From assembly GCA_040905685.1 (NCBI GenBank), contig JBBDRB010000040.1, positions 62,001 through 126,000 of the forward strand: DNA of 64,000 nt, given 5' to 3'. Made by a program: the position numbers and the translations under genes. Shown here piece after piece: positions 1 through 8,902 of this stretch. The notes beneath the pieces were generated by a model. That model did no database searches and was not told the DNA's origin. It worked only from the letters and a program-made list of their open reading frames with translations. Each line of letters starts with the position of its first letter. Positions within the stretch are counted from its first letter, which is position 1. Origin of the DNA: JBBDMU01 sp040905685 (lineage in GTDB: Bacteria > Bacteroidota > Rhodothermia > Balneolales > Natronogracilivirgulaceae).

Positions 1-1
1 G

Positions 2-322
2 TCCCTGCAAAACATACTGGCCAATGTAGATACACTCAGTTCGGGTCGTCAGGAACAGGTAGACAGCCTGCTCACTAATCTGGAAATAACCGGAAGGGAC
101 CTTAACAGGATCACTGACGAGCTTGGCGATGTGAGTTCTGAATTAACCATTGCCATGAAAAAGATCAATAACGGCGAAGGCAGCCTTGGCCTTATCATCA
201 ACGACCCCTCTCTCTATCATAATCTGGACTCCCTGTCGTATAATATGAATAAGCTGATAAAGGAAATAAATGAGAACCCTAATCACTTTTTGAAACATAT
301 GCGTCTGATCGACCTATTTTAA
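2..322 (+). CDS. MCE/MlaD-family protein, C-terminal fragment
   Basis: The reading frame is open from the left edge and ends at 322, so only about 106 C-terminal residues are visible. They form a helical, coiled-coil-like tail with heptad-like leucines, then the pattern NNGEGSLGLIINDPSLYHNL, which recurs in the C-terminal part of MlaD/MCE substrate-binding proteins of Bacteroidota. Those proteins sit in the periplasm anchored to the inner membrane and carry lipids for an ABC transporter. The MCE domain itself would lie outside the window, so the assignment rests on the tail alone. Confidence 0.6.
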   Translation, partial: SLQNILANVDTLSSGRQEQVDSLLTNLEITGRDLNRITDELGDVSSELTIAMKKINNGEGSLGLIINDPSLYHNLDSLSYNMNKLIKEINENPNHFLKHMRLIDLF

Positions 323-491
323 CGCCCGGTTTCCGGACAGGAAGTTTCACCTGTCTTACACTCAAAAGATATCAGGCTTTGTTGCGTTACCTGACATTTA
401 GAACGTCGGTTATTTTGCTCTTCGCAGGGAATCGCAGTATCTTCACCAGTTACTTTTTTTTGATTTTATACTACAAGAATAGGATATTTTT

Positions 492-2585
492 ATGGGTTTG
501 ATGGAAAAGCTGAGAGGCGGAACCAAGTATACAATATGGATACTCATTATCTCTTTTGGCCTGTTATGGGTATTGGCTGATACACAGGTATTTGATGCGG
601 TAATGGTTGGACCCTCAGCCATGGGGGAGGTAAAAGGTCAGCCGATCAGTTACGAAGAATTTAACGAGCGCCTTAATTTGTACACCGAGCAATATCGCGA
701 ACGTACCGGGGAAGCGCCTGATATGGAAATTCGGGCCATGTACGAAGAGACTGTGTGGGATGAGCTGGTACTGAATAAGGTTCTTCAGCAGAAGATGGAC
801 GAAATGGGCCTTACCGTTACCGATGAGGAATTAATACAGATGGTAACCGGTGATGACCCCGTTCCGTTCATACGCCAGCAGTTTGAGCAGGAAGATGGAA
901 CGATAGATCGCATCGCGTTGAGAAATGCCATTGAATCGCCTGAGAATGCACAGATCTGGGTAATGATAGAACAGCAGCTTCGCGAACAGCGGAGGCAGGA
1001 AAAGCTCAATAAATACCTGGAATCTTCCCTGATGGTAAGTGATTTCGAGATCGAACAGGCATACCTGAACCAAAATACACGAGCGGATTTCCGTTTCGTC
1101 CGTTTTCCGTATTCAGAGGTAGATGAGGCACAGATTGAGGTGACCGACGCGGAGTTGAGGAATTACTATCAGACAAACGAGGACCGGTTCAGGAGCAATG
1201 AAAGCTGGAATTTTTCCTATGTGGAATTTCCAAAAGAGCCCTCCACCGAAGATACCCTGAGGATATTGAATGAACTCGATGCCTTGCGTGAAGATTTTCA
1301 GGCCGCTTCAGATGAAGAAGCCTTTCTTGAAGATCATAATTCCCAAACCCAATACTTTGAAGATTTTTTAAGCCCCTCCCAGGTCCGGACAGAGCATCTC
1401 AGGGCCTTTGACCTTGACATCGGCGAGGTTTCCGAGGCCTTTATACATGACAACCAGGTTCATCTGATCAAAAAACTGGAACAGCGCGATGCCGGTCAGC
1501 CGTATACCAGGGCCCGGCAGATACAGCTGAATTTTAGCGATGAAAACAGAGATCAGATTGAGGAAAGGGCCGAGGCCGTTGCCCGGCAAGCCCGCGATGG
1601 GGAATCCTTCGGGAGGCTGGCCCAGATGCATTCCCAGCATGCTGCCTCGGCACGGACAGGGGGGGAGATTGGGTATTTCAGCAGGGAGGATAAGCCTGGA
1701 CCCCTGGCGGATGCGGCCTTTCAGGCTTCTGCTGGTTCCATTGTTGGTCCGGTCGAAGCCGACAACAGCTTTTATATCCTGGAGATCGTTGATCGTACCA
1801 ACCAGGATATCCGGTTCGCTGATGTGAGCCGTTTGATTGAACCGGATCCCCTGGCAACGATTGAAGCCTTAGCCCGGGAAGCCGATGATTTTGTATATTA
1901 TGCTTCCACCGGTGCAAGTGATTTTGAGACCGAAGCTGAAAGTGCCGGCTTGTCTGTTAATGAAGCCATTGCAACAGAAGACAGCCCGTTTATTTCCGGA
2001 CTGGGAGAAAGTCGTCTTATCTTATCCGAACTGCGAACGATAGGACGCGGACAAATCTCCGATGTGATCGAAACCGATGATAGCTTTGTGGTTTTAAGGG
2101 TTGACCAGCGATCCCCGGAGGGCATTCGCCCGCTTGACGCTGTCCGGCCGCAAGTAGAAGCGGCCGTCCGGAATCAGAAAAGAAGGGAGCTCCTGACCCG
2201 GCAGGTGAGGGAAGCCCTGAATGAACACGGCACATTAGAGGCCCTGGCTGAAGCCGAAGGCAAAGATATACTGGAAGGCGAAAGCATTCGCCGTAATGCC
2301 GGCAGTCTGCCGGGAGCCGGGCGGGAGCCCCGGGTGATCGGGACCGCATTCGGACTGGAGACCGGCGAACGGTCAAACGCCATTCAGGGACAAAATGGCG
2401 TGTATGTTATTCATGTGGATGAGCGCCGTGATGCGGACCTGGCTGATCTGACGACTTCCGAACGCGAAAGGCTGAGGGTTGAGATGAACCAGCAAAGAAA
2501 TCAGGAGTTCAGTCAAATTTGGACCGATCGAATCCAGGCCGGCGTCGAGGTGAAGGATTACCGGCATCTGAGAAACATTCGTTAG
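492..2585 (+). CDS. PpiD/SurA-like peptidylprolyl isomerase, membrane-anchored
   Basis: A 697-residue protein with one N-terminal membrane segment (about residues 13-33, YTIWILIISFGLLWVLADT) and a SurA_N/PpiD-like helical region after it. A parvulin-type rotamase domain lies at about 335-440, with the family pattern GGEIGYFSREDKPGPLADAA. A second, more diverged parvulin-like stretch follows at about 480-570. By family it is a periplasmic chaperone that helps outer-membrane proteins fold as they leave the Sec translocon. A weak AGGA lies 9 nt before the ATG. ribD follows in the same direction 41 nt after the stop. Confidence 0.85.
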   Translation: MGLMEKLRGGTKYTIWILIISFGLLWVLADTQVFDAVMVGPSAMGEVKGQPISYEEFNERLNLYTEQYRERTGEAPDMEIRAMYEETVWDELVLNKVLQQKMDEMGLTVTDEELIQMVTGDDPVPFIRQQFEQEDGTIDRIALRNAIESPENAQIWVMIEQQLREQRRQEKLNKYLESSLMVSDFEIEQAYLNQNTRADFRFVRFPYSEVDEAQIEVTDAELRNYYQTNEDRFRSNESWNFSYVEFPKEPSTEDTLRILNELDALREDFQAASDEEAFLEDHNSQTQYFEDFLSPSQVRTEHLRAFDLDIGEVSEAFIHDNQVHLIKKLEQRDAGQPYTRARQIQLNFSDENRDQIEERAEAVARQARDGESFGRLAQMHSQHAASARTGGEIGYFSREDKPGPLADAAFQASAGSIVGPVEADNSFYILEIVDRTNQDIRFADVSRLIEPDPLATIEALAREADDFVYYASTGASDFETEAESAGLSVNEAIATEDSPFISGLGESRLILSELRTIGRGQISDVIETDDSFVVLRVDQRSPEGIRPLDAVRPQVEAAVRNQKRRELLTRQVREALNEHGTLEALAEAEGKDILEGESIRRNAGSLPGAGREPRVIGTAFGLETGERSNAIQGQNGVYVIHVDERRDADLADLTTSERERLRVEMNQQRNQEFSQIWTDRIQAGVEVKDYRHLRNIR

Positions 2586-2626
2586 GTGTTTTACTAAGGC
2601 CCGTCCCTTTCATTTATGACCGGACA

Positions 2627-3742
2627 ATGGAAAAGATCGATGAAAAGTGGATGAGACGAGCACTCCGGCTGGCTGCAAAAGGTAAAGGATACGCTTCCCC
2701 GAATCCATTGGTAGGATGTGTTATCGTCTCTGCAGAAGGCAGGCTCATCGGGCGGGGATACCATGAGCGATACGGCGAGGCCCATGCCGAAGTAAATGCC
2801 CTGAAATCTGTCAGGGATAAAAGCGAGCTTGAAGGGGCAACGGTTTATGTAACCCTGGAACCCTGCTCCCACCATGGCAAGACCCCGCCGTGTGTGGATG
2901 CTTTGACGATGTTCTCCATTCGGCGCGTGGTTTGTGCGATGGCCGATCCGAATCCAAAGGTGGAGGGCAACGGCATCAGACTGTTAAGGGAAAAAGGGAT
3001 TACCGTTGATACCGGCATTCTGGAAGAGGAAGCCGCCTTGCTGAATGAAGTATTCGTTTTTAATATGAAGTTCAATAAGCCTTTCGTGGTCCTTAAAATG
3101 GCGCAAACCCTCGACGGTTATATTGCGGCGCCCGATGGCAATTCCAAATGGATTACCGGTGAGGAATCCCGCATCAGGGTTCATGAATGGAGAAGCACCT
3201 ACGATGCCGTAATGATTGGCCGGAATACGGCCCTGACGGATAATCCACATTTAACGGTCCGTCATGTGAAAGGCCGCCAGCCCAGGCGGGTTGTGGTAGA
3301 CGGTGATTTATCTCTTCCCAAAAACCTCAATTTGTTTACCGATCAGCATGAAGAGAAAACCATTATCATAACCCACGATAAAGGAAAATATCAGCAATAT
3401 GCCGATCCCATGCTGAACATACTGCAGCCTAATTATTTTCGCGGTCAGACGGTATTGGTTTCCCGGGTTAACGGCCACAGCGATTTGGAGCAGGCTTTGG
3501 CTAAACTCGGCGAGTTTAATGTGACCTCAGTGCTGGTTGAGGCCGGCACCGATCTTGCCACAGCCTTGATTGCCCAAAACCTTGTCGATAAGATCCACCT
3601 TTTTGTGGCCCCTAAAATACTGGGTGGTGGCAGCAGATCCATTTTAGGATTAGGCATACAGAGGATGGAGGAGGTGCTGCAGCTGAACCGGTCCGCCTGG
3701 GAAAGGTCGGGGGAAGATATGCTGTACACCGGGTATTTTTAA
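2627..3742 (+). CDS. ribD: Bifunctional riboflavin biosynthesis deaminase/reductase RibD
   Basis: RibD deaminates the pyrimidine from GTP cyclohydrolase II and then reduces the ribosyl side chain, steps 2 and 3 of riboflavin synthesis in the cytoplasm. The deaminase domain has the catalytic HAE triplet at residues 53-55 and the zinc cysteines in PCSHHGKTPPC (residues 79-89). The reductase domain starts at about residue 145 (FVVLKMAQTLDGYIA). The frame stays open back to 2519 inside the upstream gene. The ATG at 2627 is chosen because the family begins just before the WMRRALRLA helix. It is probably co-transcribed with ribE, 26 nt downstream. Confidence 0.95.
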   Translation: MEKIDEKWMRRALRLAAKGKGYASPNPLVGCVIVSAEGRLIGRGYHERYGEAHAEVNALKSVRDKSELEGATVYVTLEPCSHHGKTPPCVDALTMFSIRRVVCAMADPNPKVEGNGIRLLREKGITVDTGILEEEAALLNEVFVFNMKFNKPFVVLKMAQTLDGYIAAPDGNSKWITGEESRIRVHEWRSTYDAVMIGRNTALTDNPHLTVRHVKGRQPRRVVVDGDLSLPKNLNLFTDQHEEKTIIITHDKGKYQQYADPMLNILQPNYFRGQTVLVSRVNGHSDLEQALAKLGEFNVTSVLVEAGTDLATALIAQNLVDKIHLFVAPKILGGGSRSILGLGIQRMEEVLQLNRSAWERSGEDMLYTGYF

Positions 3743-3768
3743 ATAGTTACACTGAAGAGTAAAGAGCT

Positions 3769-4377
3769 ATGTTTAATGGCATTATAGAGCATATGGGCAC
3801 GGTAGAGCAAATAGAATCCCAGAGCGGCGGTAAGCTTCTTCGCGTTTCCTGTACGTTTAGCGGGGATCTGAAAATGGATGAAAGCATCAGCATTAACGGC
3901 GTTTGCCAGACAGTGGTGCAGTGCGGCTCCGGACATTTTGACGTTCAGATCATAGAGGAAACCCTGAACAAAACAGCCCTGGGTGAACTTGCAAAAAAGG
4001 ACCGGGTTAATCTTGAGCGATCCCTAAGGCTGTCGGACCGGATCAGCGGCCACCTTGTCCAGGGCCATGTGGATACCACCGGATCGATTACCTCCATCGA
4101 AAATGCGGAGTCCGGCAGGCTGATAGGCATTCATTATCCGGAAGAATTCCATAATCTGATCGTAGGCCGGGGCAGCATATGTGTAGACGGCATCAGCCTG
4201 ACCGTTGCCCGTGAGAAAGGCAGTGAGTTCACGGTTGCTATCATACCGTATACGTTTGAGCACACGAACCTGAAATTTAAAAGGCCAAATGATCCGGTAA
4301 ATCTGGAGTTTGATATTTTCGGGAAATATGCCGTCAGGTATTTGCAGAATACCCGTCAACGGCCGAAATCATCCTGA
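3769..4377 (+). CDS. ribE: Riboflavin synthase, alpha subunit
   Basis: Catalyses dismutation of two 6,7-dimethyl-8-ribityllumazine molecules to riboflavin. The 202-residue product has the usual two lumazine-binding barrels: the first starts MFNGIIEHMGTV, the second at about residue 99 with GHVDTTGSI. The C-terminal trimerisation helix (LEFDIFGKYAVRYLQN) is present, and length matches the family. It follows ribD directly, forming a two-gene riboflavin operon. GTP cyclohydrolase II and lumazine synthase are not in the window. The last 22 bases overlap the end of the convergent cupin gene. Confidence 0.95.
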   Translation: MFNGIIEHMGTVEQIESQSGGKLLRVSCTFSGDLKMDESISINGVCQTVVQCGSGHFDVQIIEETLNKTALGELAKKDRVNLERSLRLSDRISGHLVQGHVDTTGSITSIENAESGRLIGIHYPEEFHNLIVGRGSICVDGISLTVAREKGSEFTVAIIPYTFEHTNLKFKRPNDPVNLEFDIFGKYAVRYLQNTRQRPKSS

Positions 4378-4868
4378 AGCCGGACGATGTCCTCTTCATC
4401 GGACGGGCGGACGGGATCCGTGTGCTGCCAGATCTCCGCAACAAGGCCCCATTCATCCAGCCCCACAAGCCGGTGGCACTGCCTCTGTTTAAGGCTTATC
4501 CCCTCACCGGGCGCCAGGGTGCGGACCGGCGTTTCCTCCTCTGTATCGCTCACGATCACCCCGGCTTTCCCTCCGATTACTTTCCAAATTTCAGAACGCC
4601 GTCGGTGATATTGCCAGGAAAGGCGCTTGCCGGGGGCAACCAAAAGGATCTTCGGACTTAGTTTATCAAAACCTCTGAAGTCAGCCAGGTTGAGGCGGGG
4701 GAAAAATTCACTGATAAACTGCGGTGCCTGTCCTTCTTCAATGTAATAAAAACCGCCCCACGGACGCGCATCGTCTTTGAAGGTCAGCACAAAACCCTGT
4801 TCTTCCAGATAGGTCTGCACGGCGTGGAATACTTCCACTTTCTCTGCTTTAGCGGGGAAACTCAGCAT
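4356..4868 (-). CDS. Cupin protein, mannose-6-phosphate isomerase type II-like
   Basis: A 170-residue single cupin domain. The motif W-Q-Y-H-x-R-R-S-E-I-W at about residues 99-109 and the later H-R-L near 134 match the metal-binding positions of the type II phosphomannose isomerase cupin, where the consensus is H-x-H-R-x-E-x-W. Close Bacteroidota homologues are often labelled phosphoheptose isomerase, but no activity can be assigned from sequence. It is cytoplasmic, with no signal peptide. The stop end runs 22 bp into ribE. prfC lies downstream of nothing here and is a separate unit. Confidence 0.7.
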   Translation of the reverse strand: MLSFPAKAEKVEVFHAVQTYLEEQGFVLTFKDDARPWGGFYYIEEGQAPQFISEFFPRLNLADFRGFDKLSPKILLVAPGKRLSWQYHRRRSEIWKVIGGKAGVIVSDTEEETPVRTLAPGEGISLKQRQCHRLVGLDEWGLVAEIWQHTDPVRPSDEEDIVRLQDDFGR

Positions 4869-4929
4869 ATTATACTGTTTAAGCTTTGGTCCGGATCCAG
4901 GGTCGGATAATAGCCGTCAAGAGCGGCGG

Positions 4930-6537
4930 TTAGAGTTTGAATTTCAGTAAATTATCTTCTCCGACAGCCTCCGTGGCCTGCTCCAGGGCGTATTTGCTGT
5001 CAAATAAGACGATCGGATTTTTTTCAATGTCGTACGTGACGTGGGTTGAATAGCTTTGCTCAAGCTTTTTGATCACATCGGTTTTTTCGGGCAGCCATCG
5101 GGCAGCCACATAGGATGTCGCGGAAAGTGAGATATCGACCTTGTATTCGGTCTTCATCCGGTGCTGTACGACTTCAAACTGAAGAACCCCCACCGTTCCG
5201 AGCAGCAACTCATTGCCGACCCCGCCGGGCACTTCAAACACATTGACCACGCCTTCTTCTGAAAGCTGTTGAAGACCCTGCCGCAATTGCTTGCGCTTAA
5301 AAGGATCGCCGGAACTGGCCTTGCGAAAGTGCTCAGGAGAAAATAACGGAATTACGTCAAAATTAACGTCATTTCGTTGATACAAGGTGCTGCCGATGCG
5401 GAAATTTCCGGGATTGAACAAGGCCACTATATCACCGGGGTAGGCCGTTTCCAGCAGGTTTCGTTCATCGCCCATCAGGCTGTGGGGTGTGGTCATCCTG
5501 ATCTTTTTATTATCCCCGTGCATATAAACTTCCATGCCGCGCCTGAAGATACCCGAAGCAATACGCACGAACGCCGTGCAATCACGGTGTTCGGGATTCA
5601 TGTTGGCCTGCATTTTAAAAATAAATCCGCTAAAATCCTTATCCAGGGAAACCCGTTGGCCCTCTTTGCTTGTATAGGGCTGGGGGTGGGGGGCCAGTCC
5701 GGAGAAGTACTTCAAAAAAACATCCAGTCCGAAATTGCTTAATGCGGAGCCGAAAAAAACAGGTGTGGCTTCACCGCGGTTGAATTTTTCAGAATCCATG
5801 TTTTTGTATTCATCGGCAATCAGTTCTATTTCCTCTTCATAACTTTCCTTATAACTATCGGCCAGGGTGCAGTTTGCCAGACCCTCTTTCAGATCAAAAA
5901 CGTCGGCCTCTGCTTTTTGTGCACCGTGCTTGAATTTCGTGTACAGATGCATTTCCCGGCCGATAAGGTCATATACTCCCTGAAAATCTGAAGCATACCC
6001 TAATGGCCAGGTGGCCGGAAGAGCGTCAATATTGAATTTCTCTTCAATGTTGCCCAGCACTTCCAGGGGGTCCATACCCGGACGGTCCCATTTGTTCACA
6101 AAGGTTATGACGGGAATTTTCCTCAACCGGCACACTTCAAAGAGTTTTTCGGTTTGCTCTTCAACACCCTTTGCCGAATCGATGACCATGAGGGCGCAAT
6201 CGGCGGCGATCAGGGTGCGAAAAGTATCTTCGGAAAAGTCTTTGTGTCCGGGCGTATCCAAAAGGTTGTACTTTATGTCGTTTTGCTCGAAACGTAAAAC
6301 CGATGAGGTCACCGAGATGCCGCGCTCCTGTTCGATGGCCATCCAGTCGGATGCAGCATGCCGGGCTGCCTTGCGTTGTTTAATGGAACCGGCTTCATGA
6401 ATGGCTCCCCCGTAGAGCAGCAGCTTTTCCGTTAAAGTAGTTTTACCTGCATCGGGGTGAGATATAATGGCAAAGGTTCTTCGCTTGTCACTCTCTTCGA
6501 GGATATCAAGAGACTCTGCCGTCTGGGTATCGGACAT
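4930..6537 (-). CDS. prfC: Peptide chain release factor 3
   Basis: A translational GTPase that recycles RF1/RF2 after termination. The 535-residue length is typical. The G1 loop SHPDAGKTTLTEKLL is at residues 26-40, G3 is DTPGHKDF, and G4 is in VNKWDRPG, which separates RF3 from EF-G-like paralogues together with the RF3-specific domain III (HRMKTEYKVDISLSATSYV region). The start ATG is at 6537. A 68-bp gap separates it from the SirB1-like gene upstream on the same strand, so the two could share a transcript. Confidence 0.95.
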   Translation of the reverse strand: MSDTQTAESLDILEESDKRRTFAIISHPDAGKTTLTEKLLLYGGAIHEAGSIKQRKAARHAASDWMAIEQERGISVTSSVLRFEQNDIKYNLLDTPGHKDFSEDTFRTLIAADCALMVIDSAKGVEEQTEKLFEVCRLRKIPVITFVNKWDRPGMDPLEVLGNIEEKFNIDALPATWPLGYASDFQGVYDLIGREMHLYTKFKHGAQKAEADVFDLKEGLANCTLADSYKESYEEEIELIADEYKNMDSEKFNRGEATPVFFGSALSNFGLDVFLKYFSGLAPHPQPYTSKEGQRVSLDKDFSGFIFKMQANMNPEHRDCTAFVRIASGIFRRGMEVYMHGDNKKIRMTTPHSLMGDERNLLETAYPGDIVALFNPGNFRIGSTLYQRNDVNFDVIPLFSPEHFRKASSGDPFKRKQLRQGLQQLSEEGVVNVFEVPGGVGNELLLGTVGVLQFEVVQHRMKTEYKVDISLSATSYVAARWLPEKTDVIKKLEQSYSTHVTYDIEKNPIVLFDSKYALEQATEAVGEDNLLKFKL

Positions 6538-6605
6538 TATATTTTTCAGATCATTATTGGGACGGTAGGTTAAATACGAAAAAGGGCAATGAATATTGAG
6601 CGGGG

Positions 6606-7460
6606 TTATTGCCTGACCATGGAGTCCACAAAGCCGAGGAGCCTTTGCAGCTGGCCGGCTTTTTCACCGTCTTTTGCCTTTTCGTAGCCGTTGATCAGGT
6701 TTCGAATGGTCCTGGATAACATTTCCTGGTTGCTGGCGGCGTCAAAATGCGAAGCGGAGGGTTTTATGCCGCTTTTCTTGAGAAAGAGCAGGCATTGGTC
6801 CACACTGATCACGCTGCCCTCGTTGAAGGGATCGATGTAGATCTTTTCACCTTCCACATCAAACTTGAGTAAAAAATGCATTGGCATATTAACGCCCTCA
6901 AAGGGCAGGTTCAGCCGGTTGGCTAGAAACAGGACAACCAATGCAAGGCTGATCGGGATCCCTTTTTTCCGGTCCAGGACCTTGTTGATAAAAGAATTTG
7001 AGGGGTCAAAAAATTCATCCGAAGATCCGGTAAACTGTTTTTTTTCAAATATCAGGTTAAGCAGAATTTGCATCTGTTTCCGGGGGCTGGCGGCATACCT
7101 GACTTCCGTCTCAATTTCAGAAGCCATTTGGTCCAGCATTTTTTTATACGTATCGGTCCTCAGGGTCGGATTGTCAAAACGGGTCAGCAGCAGGATGCCG
7201 TCTTCAAGATCAGTCAGGGTATTGACGCCATTTTCCAGGAAGTTAATAAACTCCTGCTCAAGGCTTCCAAAGGTAATGCTGTGGATAAGCTCCCGGAACC
7301 GTTCTTTTATTTCTTTATTGCTGGTCTTGCTTTGCACCTCATCCAGCAAGGGAACGCTGCCTTCTCCGATTTCAATCAGCCGCTCCTCAACCTTTCCCTG
7401 AACAAAGGGATCAGGGTCTTCGTATAAAAAAACCAAAGCTTCGAGTTCTTTGCTATGCAT
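6606..7460 (-). CDS. SirB1-like transglutaminase-fold protein
   Basis: The product has an N-terminal helical repeat-like part and a central SirB1/transglutaminase-like domain, recognisable by FDPSNSFINKVLDRKKGIPI followed by LALVVLFLANRLNLPFEGV. The family is found beside translation and cell-wall genes but its reaction is not established, and I see no convincing Cys-His-Asp triad: the family cysteine is absent from this stretch. The frame opens at 7496, but the ATG at 7460 is chosen because AAGGAAG sits 8 nt ahead of it, while none precedes 7496. This gives 284 residues. Confidence 0.75.
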   Translation of the reverse strand: MHSKELEALVFLYEDPDPFVQGKVEERLIEIGEGSVPLLDEVQSKTSNKEIKERFRELIHSITFGSLEQEFINFLENGVNTLTDLEDGILLLTRFDNPTLRTDTYKKMLDQMASEIETEVRYAASPRKQMQILLNLIFEKKQFTGSSDEFFDPSNSFINKVLDRKKGIPISLALVVLFLANRLNLPFEGVNMPMHFLLKFDVEGEKIYIDPFNEGSVISVDQCLLFLKKSGIKPSASHFDAASNQEMLSRTIRNLINGYEKAKDGEKAGQLQRLLGFVDSMVRQ

Positions 7461-7594
7461 CACCGTATCTTCCTTATATTTCTTAACTGAGTTCATATGA
7501 TCAGAATGCTTAAGTTAGTTATTCATTATAAAAAAGGTTAGGGTTTTGCCCCTGGATTCCTTCCCGGTAAACAATTCAACACTTTATTTACTTC

Positions 7595-8818
7595 ATGAAT
7601 ATAAATATTACTTCAGAAACGAACAGGTTAAATGCAGTAATTGTTCATACTCCCGGCAGAGAAGTTTCCCTGGTCAATCCCACCCTTAAAGATGAGTTGT
7701 TGTTCGATGACATCATCTACGAGGCCGATGCCCGCAAAGAACACCTGGGCATGCTGGAAATATTTAAAACCGCCATGTCCGATAAAACCGGCGTACTTGA
7801 AATTACGGAACTTTTGGCAGATTGTCTCAACAAAAAAGAAGCCAGGGAGTTTCTTGTCAACCAGCTGATCGATCAGCAACCGGGGCTCAATCTGCATACC
7901 ATCCAAGGCGAACTTAAGCACCTGGATGCAAGGGAGTTGATTGAATTCATCATCACCGGGACCACCAGGGCCATCCCGCACTTTATTCTTCACCCCCTGC
8001 CCAATCTTTTGTTTACCAGGGATCTGGCGGCGGTTATACCGAACGGCATCATTATTTCCCGGACGGCGAAGCAGGCCCGGATGCGTGAATCACTTATGCT
8101 GGAAACCCTGGTAAAATTTCATCCTCTGTTCGAAGCGGTAAAACATAGCGCCATCCATATCGGGCTTGAAGACAGCGTGGAAGGCGGCGATATTCTGATC
8201 GTTTCACCCGATCTGGTCATGATCGGAATGAGCGAACGAACTTCGTTCAGCGGAATTATGTATGTGGCAAATACCCTTCTGGAACGTGGCATCCGCCATG
8301 TCATGATCGTTGACATGGCCAGGCAGCGTTCATCCATGCACCTGGACACGATATTTACCTTTTGCGGACCGGGAGAATGCATAGTGTACCCACCGGCTAT
8401 CACCGGAAGGAAAAACAACGTGGTGCTGTTATCCAAACCCGATGGCGAATTGATTACCAAACCGGTGGCTGATGTCCAAACGGCCCTTGAATCGGTGCTG
8501 GACCGTGAATTTAATTTCATAAAATGTGGCGGTGAAGAACTTACCAATCAACATCGTGAACAATGGACAGACGGGGCAAACGTTTTTGCACTCGCACCCG
8601 GTGTTATCGTGGGTTACGGGAGGAATTCCCATACCTTTGATGAACTGAGCAAACATGGGTATACGGTATTAAACCAATATGATTTTATTGACAAATACCG
8701 GAATAAACCATTTGAAGCGGCTGAAGGTGATAAAATAGCGATCACTTTCGAGGGTGCCGAATTATGCCGGGGAAGGGGTGGCGCCCGATGCATGACATTA
8801 CCAATTTCACGGGATTAA
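7595..8818 (+). CDS. arcA: Arginine deiminase
   Basis: Hydrolyses L-arginine to citrulline and ammonia in the cytoplasm, normally the first step of the arginine deiminase ATP-yielding pathway. The 407-residue protein has the family landmarks in order: FTRDLAAVIPNG, EGGDILIV, the catalytic histidine in HLDTIFTFC, and the nucleophile cysteine at residue 399 in GGARCMTLPISRD. All catalytic positions appear intact. No ornithine carbamoyltransferase, carbamate kinase or arginine-ornithine antiporter lies nearby, so its physiological partner genes are elsewhere or absent. No ribosome binding site is evident. Confidence 0.95.
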   Translation: MNINITSETNRLNAVIVHTPGREVSLVNPTLKDELLFDDIIYEADARKEHLGMLEIFKTAMSDKTGVLEITELLADCLNKKEAREFLVNQLIDQQPGLNLHTIQGELKHLDARELIEFIITGTTRAIPHFILHPLPNLLFTRDLAAVIPNGIIISRTAKQARMRESLMLETLVKFHPLFEAVKHSAIHIGLEDSVEGGDILIVSPDLVMIGMSERTSFSGIMYVANTLLERGIRHVMIVDMARQRSSMHLDTIFTFCGPGECIVYPPAITGRKNNVVLLSKPDGELITKPVADVQTALESVLDREFNFIKCGGEELTNQHREQWTDGANVFALAPGVIVGYGRNSHTFDELSKHGYTVLNQYDFIDKYRNKPFEAAEGDKIAITFEGAELCRGRGGARCMTLPISRD

Positions 8819-8902
8819 CATAGTTTTTTATATCATTCCCCTCTACTGAATTAATAAATATTAATAAAACCGGCTGAATGGCCGGCCAAATAAGTAACTA
8901 TA

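Noticed and set aside
2519..2626. N-terminal extension of RibD
   Set aside because: It lies inside the preceding gene in another frame and matches nothing in the RibD family.
8868..8888. Hairpin CCGGC/GCCGG between arcA and the M50 gene as a terminator
   Set aside because: Stem of only 5 bp and no following T run.
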